From contig NZ_KB893650.1 in assembly GCF_000374105.1 (NCBI RefSeq), positions 614,862 to 678,861 on the forward strand: 64,000 nucleotides of DNA. The letters run 5' to 3'. The notes below the pieces were generated by a model. It did no database searches. It worked only from the letters and a program-made list of their open reading frames with translations, and was not told the DNA's origin. The DNA is from Kangiella aquimarina DSM 16071 (lineage in GTDB: Bacteria > Pseudomonadota > Gammaproteobacteria > Enterobacterales > Kangiellaceae). Both the position numbers and the translations under genes were made by a program. This document shows positions 54,464 to 63,437 of the stretch, one piece after another. Each line of letters begins with the position of its first letter. The first letter of the stretch is position 1.

Positions 54464-55174
54464 GTGAAAATTGAACAAGTTGACAGAAATCGGTTCCTGG
54501 TGACAACGAAGCGCTATCGCGGCAAAGTTACCAGCGACTGGTTTGATGCAAAACTATTAGCAGAGCAGGGAGCTATCATCGGACATTCAACCGGACGAAA
54601 TACTACCTGGTTTTTTCAGAAGCGGGACGAACAGTTCGTGCTTAGAAAATACTACAGGGGCGGTATTTTATCGAAGTGGGTTGAAGACTCTTATCTGTTT
54701 ACTGGTCTAAAACGCACACGAGCCTATCGTGAGCTTTCTCTATTAAGAAAAATGCAGAAGAAAGGTTTGCCAGTACCAGAGCCTGTGGCTTTGATGGTAG
54801 AAAAAAATGGGTTTACCTACCGCGCTTCAATCATCATTGGACTGATCAAAAACACTCAGGACCTTTTTCATGTTTTGAGACAGCGTTCACTATCTGCTAA
54901 CGAGTGGCGAGCGGTTGGTTCACTTATCAAGCAGTTTCATGAACAGGGTGTCTATCATTCTGACTTAAACATCCATAATATTCTGCTGGATGATCAGAGC
55001 CGCTTCTGGCTGATAGATTTTGATAAGGGCCGTCTGCTTGCCAATACTAGCGCCAGGCTGGAAACCAATCTGGCAAGGCTGCAACGCTCACTTCGTAAGG
55101 AGAAAGCCAAATTACCTGAGTTCAACTGGCAGGAGAGCGATTGGCAGCATTTGGTAGAAGGGTATGAAGCTTAA
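54464..55174 (+). CDS. kdkA: 3-deoxy-D-manno-octulosonic acid kinase
   Basis: KdkA phosphorylates Kdo of the LPS inner core. The 236-residue protein has a kinase fold: QFVLRKYYRGGILSKWVEDSY, catalytic loop VYHSDLNIHNILL (about 165-178) with the general-base Asp, and LIDFDKGR as the metal site. The start is GTG at 54464. It faces the heptosyltransferase gene divergently, which supports an LPS core role. Its phosphate on Kdo substitutes for a second Kdo in bacteria with a mono-Kdo core. Confidence 0.9.
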   Translation: MKIEQVDRNRFLVTTKRYRGKVTSDWFDAKLLAEQGAIIGHSTGRNTTWFFQKRDEQFVLRKYYRGGILSKWVEDSYLFTGLKRTRAYRELSLLRKMQKKGLPVPEPVALMVEKNGFTYRASIIIGLIKNTQDLFHVLRQRSLSANEWRAVGSLIKQFHEQGVYHSDLNIHNILLDDQSRFWLIDFDKGRLLANTSARLETNLARLQRSLRKEKAKLPEFNWQESDWQHLVEGYEA

Positions 55175-55188
55175 TGCCGACTTATACA

Positions 55189-56241
55189 TCAAGCCGACAT
55201 TAAACCAATTAATAGCGCTATCAGCATCATAAAACTAAATATCACGATATACAGCAGCCCATAAAGAATGAAACGCCAAGTGGTGGCCCAGTATCCCGTC
55301 TGATAAAAGTTTTTTTGGGTATAGAACAGGTAAACGATTAAGCCTATAAACACAAACCAGCCCAGATGCAGTATCTGCAACTGGGGAACTATTGTGACCA
55401 GCTGATACCAGCCCAGATAAAGCAGGATTATGGCAAACATGAAGCTGTGGCTGTGAATCAATAATACCAAGTGTTCTACATACAGATGCTTTTTAAAGAC
55501 ATAAAAAAGGCTCAGCAATAAGGCGAATAACGGCAGCGCAAATAAAACCGTCTGTGGAATCACCTCAATCATATTCTGGACGATGGAAAGCCCCAGTGCG
55601 CTGCGAGCGGCTTTCTGCTTTTCTTCAGGCAGATAGGAGATGTCGTGGTAGGTATCGCACAATTTGTCTATACGCTCTTCCAGTGCCTGATCTAACCACT
55701 GTGGCCACAGATGAAAAATATTTTTTGCATCGGATTTGCAGTTAAGAGCCAAAACAACCGGATCGGTTTCTTCTTGAGCGGCTTCGGCCTGTGCATTGTC
55801 GATTGCTTTCAAGACTTCAGGGCTGAGAGCCGGGTTATCCCCCAGTTGCTGCTGTGCATCCGTTAAGGCTTCCTGTACTTTGGCTCTTTCCTGCTCGCTC
55901 AGGTTATTGGTACCAATCTGGACATTATTGACATTAAAGCCACCAGCATTGGTCATTAACAAGAAAATGATCGACAGGATCAGGTAAAGCTTGATCGGAG
56001 TGACGTAATGATTCTTATGGTGTGAGTTGGTGAAGTAATCCCGCGACAGTGCTCCGGGCTTGGAGAGCATGCGTGCAGTCTTAAAAACTTTTGAGTCAAA
56101 GTTTAGCCAGTCTTCGACAAACTCGACCAGAAGCTCTTTGATGGTTCGCTGTGGACGGAAGGTCTTTTGCCCACATTGATTGCAAAATTTTTCAGGTTTA
56201 CCAGCTTTTGGGGTATCTGGCATTGTGTTGGGCTGATTCAC
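55189..56241 (-). CDS. DUF3667 membrane protein with zinc-ribbon head
   Basis: The 350-residue protein starts at GTG 56241 with GGAAG upstream. It has FCNQCGQKTFRPQRTIKELLVEFVEDWLNFDSKVFKTARML near the N-terminus, the zinc-ribbon-like CxxCG and following helix of DUF3667, then KPGALSRDYFTN. After that come five or six hydrophobic segments (one near 90-107, the rest from about 215). The function of the family is unknown. It overlaps the 3' end of the DUF2909 gene by 44 bases, so translation is likely coupled. Confidence 0.8.
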   Translation of the reverse strand: MNQPNTMPDTPKAGKPEKFCNQCGQKTFRPQRTIKELLVEFVEDWLNFDSKVFKTARMLSKPGALSRDYFTNSHHKNHYVTPIKLYLILSIIFLLMTNAGGFNVNNVQIGTNNLSEQERAKVQEALTDAQQQLGDNPALSPEVLKAIDNAQAEAAQEETDPVVLALNCKSDAKNIFHLWPQWLDQALEERIDKLCDTYHDISYLPEEKQKAARSALGLSIVQNMIEVIPQTVLFALPLFALLLSLFYVFKKHLYVEHLVLLIHSHSFMFAIILLYLGWYQLVTIVPQLQILHLGWFVFIGLIVYLFYTQKNFYQTGYWATTWRFILYGLLYIVIFSFMMLIALLIGLMSA

Positions 56242-56482
56242 TGCTACTTCCTTGAATTGAGGTTTCTACGGGTAGAACACTATCTCTAAATTCTATAACT
56301 CCAAAGTAATGTAGCAAAATTACGATGATAAACAACAAGATAGATAAGCCAATCCGCCAGCTTAGTGCTTTAACCAGCTTTTTGCTGGACTCTTCGTCGC
56401 CCTTGCCGAGGAAAAACAGCCCCCTAAAAAGGCTGAATAATATGGCCAGCATCAATATAATAAGTACAATTTTAATCCACAT
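56198..56482 (-). CDS. DUF2909 'twin transmembrane' protein
   Basis: A 94-residue protein with two membrane helices (about 3-24 and 46-64) around the loop FFLGKGDEESSKKLVKALSWRIGLS. DUF2909 proteins are normally encoded between cytochrome oxidase subunit III and SURF1. Here it is beside SURF1 but on the opposite strand, with an extra C-terminal tail of about 25 residues that overlaps the DUF3667 gene. A role in cytochrome oxidase assembly is inferred from that neighbourhood. Confidence 0.8.
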   Translation of the reverse strand: MWIKIVLIILMLAILFSLFRGLFFLGKGDEESSKKLVKALSWRIGLSILLFIIVILLHYFGVIEFRDSVLPVETSIQGSSSESAQHNARYPKSW

Positions 56483-56613
56483 AATGTCATTCTTTTGCTT
56501 TTAACCAATCACGAAGACTGGCTTTCTTGAGTGAAAGTTTGAGTAAGAACTCGTGTCACATTATACGCTGATTGGCGCTAAAAACAGAAGCAGTAGAATG
56601 TTAAGGGCTTGTT

Positions 56614-57399
56614 TTGTCTAAACCTTTATTCAAAATCTCGATGGGCTCCCGTAGCTTTGCACCGGCCTTGATTCCCGCCATTGCCTTTTTATTGCTGTTG
56701 CCGGTTTTGATTCGATTGGGCATCTGGCAACTGGATCGTGCCGAAGAAAAACGTCAACTGATAGCTAATCTGGAAGCCAAATCCAATCAGCCAAGTATAG
56801 CCCTCGAGCAGGCATTGCAGTTGGAACAGCCTGATCAGACCAAGGTTACAGTGGCTGGACGAGCGGTGCCTAAACTGCATCTTGTGGTGGATAATCAGAA
56901 GCGCGATGGGCGTCTGGGCTATGAAGTGTTCGCCCTATGGCAGACCGATTCTGCTGCATCGTCAAAACTGCCAAAATACATTCTGGTTAGCAGAGGCTGG
57001 TTGCCTCGACAAGATTTTTACGAGAAGGTCCCTACAATTCCCACTTTCGAGGATCAGAGCCTTGAAGGTCAGCTCTATTTCTCAAAGGGTTCCAATCAGG
57101 TTGTGGCACAAAATGCGCAATGGCAAAAGTTCGATGATGCCTGGCTTATCGGCCAATTTGATCTGGAAACTATTGCAGAAAAAGCAGGTGAAATAGGGTA
57201 TCATACCGCTCCTTTTGTGGTCAGGCAGCAGGCAGACCCTAACTCGCCCTTTGTCAGGCAGTGGGAGTTGGTGGCAAGTCCTCCGGAGAAGCATATTGCT
57301 TATGCCATTCAATGGTTTGGTATGGCTTTGGTTCTGATCATTTTATTCATAGTGTTAAATCTTAAGCGAGAGAGACAAGATGAGTCAGCAAACGGTTGA
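56614..57399 (+). CDS. SURF1-family cytochrome oxidase assembly protein
   Basis: SURF1 proteins help insert haem a into cytochrome c oxidase. The 261-residue protein has an N-terminal membrane helix (about 15-35) with LGIWQLDRAEEKRQLI, a large periplasmic domain with VDNQKRDGRLGYEVFALW and ILVSRGWLPR, and a C-terminal helix (HIAYAIQWFGMALVLIILFIV). The start is TTG at 56614 with AAGGG upstream; ATG 56641 is an alternative. It opens a five-gene assembly operon in which genes overlap or touch. Confidence 0.92.
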   Translation: MSKPLFKISMGSRSFAPALIPAIAFLLLLPVLIRLGIWQLDRAEEKRQLIANLEAKSNQPSIALEQALQLEQPDQTKVTVAGRAVPKLHLVVDNQKRDGRLGYEVFALWQTDSAASSKLPKYILVSRGWLPRQDFYEKVPTIPTFEDQSLEGQLYFSKGSNQVVAQNAQWQKFDDAWLIGQFDLETIAEKAGEIGYHTAPFVVRQQADPNSPFVRQWELVASPPEKHIAYAIQWFGMALVLIILFIVLNLKRERQDESANG

Positions 57400-57991
57400 C
57401 CCGAAAGTACGCAGCCAGAACCGTAAAGTGGTTTCGGCGTTAGTTCTGGTTTTTGCCGCGCCAGTTATTCTGGCTTATGTGGCGATGCACATGGGCTGGT
57501 TCCAGGTAGCGACTAAAAACAACGGTACCCTATTGGAAAGCCCTTATCCTCACTTTGAGCAGTTCCAATGGTATGGCATTGATGATGAGCCATTACATTT
57601 CAAAGACTTCGAAACTCAGTGGTGGTGGGTGTATTTTCCCCAGAAAAATACCTGCGATGAAGCTTGCGAGCTGAATATTCACTGGTTAACCCAGACCCAT
57701 GCTACTTTGGGCAAAGAGTCTGAAAAACTGACTCGCCTGATTGTTTTTCCGGATGACATTATTTACGAAGATAAGGTGCAGGACAGTGAGCAACTGCAAC
57801 TGGCGCGTGGTAATGGCCAGCCAACTGTGGGCGAAGGCGCTCAGCTGGAAAGCGGCAAGATTTATTTGATGGATGTACACGGCAATATTTTTATGCGTTA
57901 CGAGCCGGTAACTGATGAGCAGGAAGCGATAATGCGCAGCAAAGGTCTGCGTGATGATGTGCGACGTGCCATTAAGGCCACAGGTTTGTAA
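57380..57991 (+). CDS. Membrane-anchored protein of the cytochrome oxidase assembly operon
   Basis: The 203-residue protein has one N-terminal membrane helix (about 18-38) and a periplasmic domain with WWWVYFPQKNTCDEACELNIHWLTQTH, whose spacing resembles a thioredoxin/Sco-like CxxxC with extra residues. It also has GKIYLMDVHGNIFMRYEP near the end. This is typical of the small 'SCO-like' proteins encoded between SURF1 and CtaA; I infer a copper or disulfide role in oxidase assembly. It overlaps the SURF1 gene by 20 bases, and ctaA follows after 13. Confidence 0.8.
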   Translation: MSQQTVDPKVRSQNRKVVSALVLVFAAPVILAYVAMHMGWFQVATKNNGTLLESPYPHFEQFQWYGIDDEPLHFKDFETQWWWVYFPQKNTCDEACELNIHWLTQTHATLGKESEKLTRLIVFPDDIIYEDKVQDSEQLQLARGNGQPTVGEGAQLESGKIYLMDVHGNIFMRYEPVTDEQEAIMRSKGLRDDVRRAIKATGL

Positions 57992-58004
57992 GTAGGTACT
58001 TTCA

Positions 58005-59114
58005 ATGCAAAAGAAAACATTACGTAAGTTCGCTATTTTCGCCAGCATTCTGGCGCTGTGTGTGATTTTACTGGGTGCCTGGACTCGTCTAAGTGACGCA
58101 GGTCTTGGTTGTCCTGATTGGCCTGGCTGCTATGGCCACTTCACCGTTCCTCAGGATGCTGACTACATCAAGCAGGCTGAGGTGGAATACAATCAGGTTT
58201 TCGAGGCCGATAAAGCCTGGCCTGAAATGATCCACCGCCACTTCGCCAAGGCGATTGGTCTGGTCATCATTATTCTATTTGTTGGCGCCTGGAAAGGTCG
58301 CCGTAAAGATCCAAGCATTCCGGTGTTGCTGCCTTCTATTCTGCTGCCCTTGGTTATATTCCAGGGGCTGCTCGGAATGTGGACGGTAACGCTGAAGGTA
58401 CATCCGTTTGTAGTAATGCTTCATCTGCTGGGTGGCTTCTCAATTTTATCGCTACTGTTTTTATATATCTTACAGCTTAGACCCAAAATTGTTTCTTTAT
58501 CGCAGGTGGTCGCCAAGAAGTTCAAGAAGCTGGCAATGGTCAGCTTGGTGCTGGTCATTCTACAGATCGCCTTAGGTGGCTGGACCGCAGCAAACTATGC
58601 CGCCACAGCCTGTACTGAATTGCCATTCTGTAATGATGGCTGGACCCAGAATGTCGATTTTAAAGGTGGTTATGATTTGTGGCAGAAAGGCTTTGAGTTC
58701 GATGAGTTCAAAGCGCTGGAGCAGGAAAAATTTGAAGCCGATCTGGCCAAAGCACAGGGCGAACCCTTTATCAATTATGAAGGTGGCGTTTTGAGCCACG
58801 ATCAGAAAGTGGCGATTCATGTCAGTCATAGAATTGGTGCTTATATCGTCTTCTTGATTGTTGGGTTATTGGCGCTCTTGATGATTCGTGAGAAAGACAG
58901 TGTCCTGATCCGTCACTTTGGTCGAGCGTTGGCGCTGGTCTTAATAGGACAAATGCTATTAGGCTTCAGCAATATCATTTTTGCTCTACCACTGTATGTT
59001 GCAGTAGCACACAATGGTGGTGGTGCTATTTTGTTATTAACGGTGCTCGCCGTGAACTTTTTGGTCAATTGGCAATTTAGACAAGCCAAACAAGTGGGAG
59101 GAAAACATGGCTGA
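58005..59114 (+). CDS. ctaA: Haem A synthase CtaA/COX15
   Basis: CtaA oxidises the methyl of haem O to make haem A. The 369-residue membrane protein has eight hydrophobic segments and the paired histidine motifs MIHRHFAKAIG and HVSHRIGAY that bind haem in each half. WTRLSDAGLGCPDWPGCYG near the N-terminus and GGWTAANYAATACTELPFC are family cysteine loops. The large insertion (about 210-255) is soluble. It overlaps the cyoE-type gene by 8 bases. Confidence 0.94.
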   Translation: MQKKTLRKFAIFASILALCVILLGAWTRLSDAGLGCPDWPGCYGHFTVPQDADYIKQAEVEYNQVFEADKAWPEMIHRHFAKAIGLVIIILFVGAWKGRRKDPSIPVLLPSILLPLVIFQGLLGMWTVTLKVHPFVVMLHLLGGFSILSLLFLYILQLRPKIVSLSQVVAKKFKKLAMVSLVLVILQIALGGWTAANYAATACTELPFCNDGWTQNVDFKGGYDLWQKGFEFDEFKALEQEKFEADLAKAQGEPFINYEGGVLSHDQKVAIHVSHRIGAYIVFLIVGLLALLMIREKDSVLIRHFGRALALVLIGQMLLGFSNIIFALPLYVAVAHNGGGAILLLTVLAVNFLVNWQFRQAKQVGGKHG

Positions 59115-60054
59115 TTCGAATTCGCAAACCCAGACAACAGAGGGTGAGCCGAAAAGCCAAGGTCGTCCTATCACCTGGCGTGATTATTATGAGCTAACCA
59201 AGCCAAAGGTTGTCTATTTGCTGGTATTTACCGCAGTGGTCGGTATGTTTTTGGCTAACGATGTTACCCAAAACTGGTTCCCGCCATTGAACGCATTAAT
59301 CTTCGGTACTTTGGGTATCGCTTTTGCGTCTGGTGCTGCGGCGGTGGTTAATCATGTAGTGGATGCGCGCATTGATACCATGATGGCGCGTACCATGCAG
59401 CGTCCAGTTGCTCAGGGGCGCGTTAAGCCACGTAATGCAGTTATTTTCTCGACTGTGTTAGCAGCGGTTGCCATGGCCATGTTGTGGTTCCTGGTTAATC
59501 CTTTAACAGCCGTGTTAACCCTTGGTGGGTTGGTTGGCTATGCTTTCGTCTACACTATGTTTTTAAAGCGTGCCACACCGCAGAATATTGTGATTGGTGG
59601 TTTGTCAGGGGCGATTCCACCGTTACTCGGCTGGACTTCGGTAACCGGCTCCGCTGACCCTTATGCCTGGCTACTGGTGCTAATTATTTTCACCTGGACG
59701 CCACCGCATTTCTGGGCGCTTTCGATTCATCGAATCGAAGATTATGCCAAAGCAGAAATCCCAATGCTGCCAGTGACTCATGGTGAAGATTTCACCAAGA
59801 CTTCAATCGTGCTTTACACAATTTTATTGATCTTATCGACCTTGCTTCCTTACCTGACTGGTATGAGTGGCATTATCTATTTAATCGGTGCGGTAGGGCT
59901 GGGACTTTGGTTCCTGTACTACACGGTAATTTTGAAATACCGTGAGCGTGAAGGGATTGCTATGAAAACCTTTGGGGTGTCGATTGGTTATCTGACTTTC
60001 TTGTTTGCATTCCTGTTAATCGATCATTACGTCGATCCTTTTATCAAATTTTAA
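59107..60054 (+). CDS. cyoE: Protohaem IX farnesyltransferase (haem O synthase)
   Basis: CyoE/CtaB joins a farnesyl group to haem B to make haem O, the substrate of CtaA. The 315-residue protein has about nine membrane helices and the prenyl-diphosphate-binding motif VVNHVVDARIDTMMARTMQR (about 81-100), followed by YTMFLKRATPQNIVIGGLSGAIPP and WTPPHFWALSIHR. It is preceded by ctaA with an 8-base overlap and followed by sco after 18 bases. Confidence 0.95.
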   Translation: MADSNSQTQTTEGEPKSQGRPITWRDYYELTKPKVVYLLVFTAVVGMFLANDVTQNWFPPLNALIFGTLGIAFASGAAAVVNHVVDARIDTMMARTMQRPVAQGRVKPRNAVIFSTVLAAVAMAMLWFLVNPLTAVLTLGGLVGYAFVYTMFLKRATPQNIVIGGLSGAIPPLLGWTSVTGSADPYAWLLVLIIFTWTPPHFWALSIHRIEDYAKAEIPMLPVTHGEDFTKTSIVLYTILLILSTLLPYLTGMSGIIYLIGAVGLGLWFLYYTVILKYREREGIAMKTFGVSIGYLTFLFAFLLIDHYVDPFIKF

Positions 60055-60072
60055 TGAATACTAGAGGCTGAT

Positions 60073-60723
60073 ATGCAGAAGAACACAGCGTTTACCAGAC
60101 TGATTTTTATTTTGGTTGCGATTTTGTCATTGGTTGCTGGCGTTATGTCTTACCAATTTTTATTTGCCCCAAAAGAAATGCAACTGATTCGAACTTTTGG
60201 CGAACCTCGAGCGATTGCCCCTTTCGAAGGTAAAACGCACACTGGCGAAACCTTTAATCAGGAAAACTTTATCGGTAACTGGAGCATCGTCTTTTTTGGT
60301 TTTACTACCTGCCCCGATGTGTGCCCAACGGCTATGAGCAACATCAATCAAGTCATGCAACAATTGCCAGAGAATATAGCCAAGTCTACGCAAGTGGTGA
60401 TGGTTTCCGTTGACCCTGAGCGTGATACGCTCGAGCGATTGAATAAGTATGTTCCGGCGTTTAACAAAGATTTTATCGGCATCAATGCAGGGCTCGAAGA
60501 GACTCGTAAATTAACTGAATCGATAGGCGTGACTTTCTATAAAATCCCCGGCCATGATGATCCTGATAACTATCTGGTTGAGCATACTGCACGCTGGTTT
60601 ATTATCGATCCGCTAGGCCGCCGTTACGCACTTCTGACTCCCGATGAAGTTTTACCTGGTGAGGACTTAGTGGGTACAGTGGCGAGGGATTATGAGATTT
60701 TGAGGGAACAGTCAGAGTTCTAG
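60073..60723 (+). CDS. SCO1/SenC copper chaperone
   Basis: Sco proteins deliver copper to the CuA site of cytochrome c oxidase. The 216-residue protein has an N-terminal membrane anchor (about 9-29) and a thioredoxin-fold domain with the copper-binding CPDVCPTAM (CxxxC) and the distal His in LVEHTARWFIIDP. WSIVFFGFTTCPDVCPT is the full signature. It is the last gene of the oxidase assembly operon; a long gap with repeats follows. Confidence 0.94.
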   Translation: MQKNTAFTRLIFILVAILSLVAGVMSYQFLFAPKEMQLIRTFGEPRAIAPFEGKTHTGETFNQENFIGNWSIVFFGFTTCPDVCPTAMSNINQVMQQLPENIAKSTQVVMVSVDPERDTLERLNKYVPAFNKDFIGINAGLEETRKLTESIGVTFYKIPGHDDPDNYLVEHTARWFIIDPLGRRYALLTPDEVLPGEDLVGTVARDYEILREQSEF

Positions 60724-60777
60724 TCTTAATTATTTTTCATAAGTGGTAATTTATTTTAAGTTAGTAGTATTTTATCC

Positions 60778-60936
60778 GCCCTTTTCTTTGCTCGTCCAAA
60801 GAAAAGGGCGAAAAGAAAAGACGCCCCAATCGTTAGGTCCTTCGGACTTCCCTCTTTCATCAAAAATATTAACGCGCCGCCAAACGAAACATCCATGTTT
60901 CGAATTGGCTAAATTGGGCTATCCCTTCCCAATTTA
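60778..60936. repeat. Composite hairpin repeat between sco and the MATE gene
   Basis: Perfect inverted repeats stand in a row: 13 bp (60778-60790 with 60797-60809; GCCCTTTTCTTTG), CGAAACAT-CC-ATGTTTCG (60885-60902) and TAAATTGGG/CCCAATTTA (60910-60918 and 60928-60936), plus a small GTCC-TTC-GGAC. The first may end transcription from sco but lacks a T-run. The set looks like a dispersed, non-autonomous repeat. A 89-codon frame across it is not credible as a gene. Confidence 0.65.
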
Positions 60937-61008
60937 CGCTATATTTTTTCTTCTGTCGGCTAACTCCAGGGGGAAAATGAGAGCACTACCTTCAGCGAAT
61001 GATAAGTT

Positions 61009-62385
61009 ATGAAACTCTGGACTACTGCTACACTAAAAACTGATTTAAAGCGTACTGATCAGCATTCGGCGATTTGGCGTATTGCGTTGCCGATGTTGCT
61101 GTCGAATATGACGGTGCCTTTGGTGGGGTTGGTAGATTCGGCGGTGATGGGTCATTTGCCGGAGCCGTTTTATCTGGCGGCTGTGGGGCTGGGTGCTGCG
61201 TTGTTTACCTTTATTGTCTGGACCATGGGTTTTCTGCGGATGATTACCACGGGGCTGGTGGCGCAGGCTTATGGTGCGGAAGATCATGTTGCTATCCGGC
61301 AGTGGTTGTGGCTGTCGTCTTTACTGGGATTATCTGTTGCCTTTCTGACTTTATTATTGAATCCGTGGCTGATTGATCTGATTCTGTGGTGGATAGAGGG
61401 ATCGGATGAAGTGGAGTCCAGTGTTCTAGCTTATTGGAATACTCGAATCTGGGGATTGCCTTTTAGTTTACTGAACGCAGTGATGATTGGTTGGTTCCTG
61501 GGTATGCAGACGGCGCGTATTCCATTCTGGATGCTGTTGATTATTAATCTTTTGAATGTGGTGCTGGATCTGTATTTTGTGCTGGGTCTTGGCATGACGG
61601 TCGAAGGGGTTGCGCTGGCCAGTGTGATTGCTGAAGTGATTGGTTGCGCATTTGGTGGTTATCATGTGATACGGCTTTTGGCCAAGTATCCGATTGCCGA
61701 AAAGTTTAAACTGGCCTGGCATAAGTTAAAGCGCTTGCTGGGACTTAATGGTGACTTGCTGATTCGTACACTGGCTTTGGAACTGGTGTTTTTTACCATT
61801 CATGCCCGAGGTGCAGAGTTGGGCGATGAAGTGATGGCTATTAACGTCATTCTGCTTAATTTCCTACTGCTGATTGCCAATGGTCTTGATGGATTTGCCA
61901 ATGCCGTTGAAGCGCTGGTCGGAAAAGCCATTGGTCGCAACAGTTGGCGGGATTTCCGTTCAAGCATCAATGTGGGTGGTTTATGGTCGTTACTGGTCAG
62001 TATCATTTTTGCCCTGATTTTCTGGCTCTTTATTGAAGAGTTCATTGGATTAATAACCAGTATTGATAGTGTTATTGCAGCCTCTGAGCCTTACCATTTG
62101 TATATCATCTTTATGGCGCTGGTTTCGGTTTGGAGTTTCTGGCTGGATGGGGTTTTTATTGGCGCATCGCAAATTGGCGCCATGCGCAACTCGATGTTGA
62201 TTGCAGTACTGTTAGGCTTTGTGCCTTTATATTTTGTGACTAAAAGCCTCGGTAATCATGGCTTGTGGTTGGCTTTTTATGCCTTTATGCTACTGCGAGC
62301 ACTCAGTTCGGTGCTGTTTTTAAAGCTGGGTATTAAGGCAGGTGCCTATATCGCTTTGGATAAAGTTCCATTGACGAAAGGATAA
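61009..62385 (+). CDS. MATE-family multidrug/solute exporter (DinF-like)
   Basis: The 458-residue membrane protein has 12 hydrophobic segments in two similar halves. It begins RIALPMLLSNMTVPLVGLVDSAVMGHLPEP, the standard MATE/DinF first helix, and continues TGLVAQAYGAEDH and, in the second half, IANGLDGFANAVEALVGKAIG. Such exporters use Na+ or H+ gradients to expel cationic drugs or oxidised compounds; DinF-type members belong to the SOS/oxidative response in some bacteria. A GT9 gene follows 23 bases downstream. Confidence 0.92.
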   Translation: MKLWTTATLKTDLKRTDQHSAIWRIALPMLLSNMTVPLVGLVDSAVMGHLPEPFYLAAVGLGAALFTFIVWTMGFLRMITTGLVAQAYGAEDHVAIRQWLWLSSLLGLSVAFLTLLLNPWLIDLILWWIEGSDEVESSVLAYWNTRIWGLPFSLLNAVMIGWFLGMQTARIPFWMLLIINLLNVVLDLYFVLGLGMTVEGVALASVIAEVIGCAFGGYHVIRLLAKYPIAEKFKLAWHKLKRLLGLNGDLLIRTLALELVFFTIHARGAELGDEVMAINVILLNFLLLIANGLDGFANAVEALVGKAIGRNSWRDFRSSINVGGLWSLLVSIIFALIFWLFIEEFIGLITSIDSVIAASEPYHLYIIFMALVSVWSFWLDGVFIGASQIGAMRNSMLIAVLLGFVPLYFVTKSLGNHGLWLAFYAFMLLRALSSVLFLKLGIKAGAYIALDKVPLTKG

Positions 62386-62408
62386 CAATTGAAATAGGTG
62401 GAGCATCC

Positions 62409-63437
62409 ATGAAAGTTGCTTTGGTCAGACTTTCCGCAATTGGTGATTGCACACTGGTTTTACCGGTGGTACGTGCGCTTTTACGACAGAAGCCAGAACT
62501 GGAACTGTATTGGATTATCGGCAAAGCTGCCTATAGCCTGTTAAAGGATTCTACTCATCCCCGTTTACACTATATTCCTATCGATAAACCCAAAAGTATG
62601 TCTGATTATCGAAGCCTGAAAAAACAACTGGCAGAGCATAATTTTGATGCAGTACTGGCAATGCAGGCCAGCGCACGAGCAAACCTGATATATCCATTAA
62701 TCCGCTGTGCCCGTAAAATTGGTTTCGATAAAACACGTGCCCGTGATTGGCAATGGCTATTCACTAGTGAACGAATTGATTTTAGTGATGAACATCTGCA
62801 TGACAGCTTTAGACGTTTTGCAGAACAGTTGATCCAAAGCAAACTCGAGGTCAGTGCCGATGACTGGTCAATTACTCTGCCGAGTGACGCTGTCAGCTCC
62901 ATTGCTGACCTGCAGTTGCCAGAGAGCTATGTGGTGATTAATCCGGCGGCCAGTAAGTTGGAGCGCTGCTGGTCTACCGCTAATACGGTACAACTGATTC
63001 AGCAGATTCAGGAGCGTTACCAGTTACCTGTTGTACTAACAGGTGGGCCAGATAAATTGGATCACGAATTGGCGCAAGAGATTGAAAGTCAGGTAGACGT
63101 TATCAATTGTGTCGGCAAGACAAACTTACAGCAACTGGCTGCCATCTTGCAGAAGGGCAAAGTATGTATTGCGCCGGATACAGGACCTGCGCATGTTGCC
63201 AATGGTGTGGGTACTCCGGTGATTGGTTTGTATGCGGTTGCACCGAGCAAACTATCTGGCCCTTACCTTAATCAGGAATACACCATCGATAAGTTTGAGC
63301 CGGCAGTGCAGCAGTTTCTTGGCAAAAATATTGACCAGGTTCGCTGGCGGACGCGAGTACACAGCCGCCAGGCAATAGATTTGATCAGTGTTGATGAGGT
63401 GATGGCTAAATTGGGTCTATTAATGCCAGAATTATAG
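62409..63437 (+). CDS. GT9-family heptosyltransferase, second copy
   Basis: The 342-residue protein starts MKVALVRLSAIGDCTLVLPV, the GT9 signature, and has VINPAASKLERCWS and the donor site VCIAPDTGPAHVANGVGTPVIGLYAV. It is similar in design to the GT9 at 53297 (same RLSAIGD start and same Lys-Pro region) but clearly diverged. It probably transfers heptose in the LPS core. It lies downstream of the MATE gene and convergent with a kinase-like gene. Confidence 0.9.
   Translation: MKVALVRLSAIGDCTLVLPVVRALLRQKPELELYWIIGKAAYSLLKDSTHPRLHYIPIDKPKSMSDYRSLKKQLAEHNFDAVLAMQASARANLIYPLIRCARKIGFDKTRARDWQWLFTSERIDFSDEHLHDSFRRFAEQLIQSKLEVSADDWSITLPSDAVSSIADLQLPESYVVINPAASKLERCWSTANTVQLIQQIQERYQLPVVLTGGPDKLDHELAQEIESQVDVINCVGKTNLQQLAAILQKGKVCIAPDTGPAHVANGVGTPVIGLYAVAPSKLSGPYLNQEYTIDKFEPAVQQFLGKNIDQVRWRTRVHSRQAIDLISVDEVMAKLGLLMPEL

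Noticed and set aside
60743-61012. An 89-codon + strand frame before the MATE gene
   Set aside because: It runs across three perfect inverted repeats, has low-complexity Lys/Arg-rich sequence and no ribosome site, and does not look like a protein.
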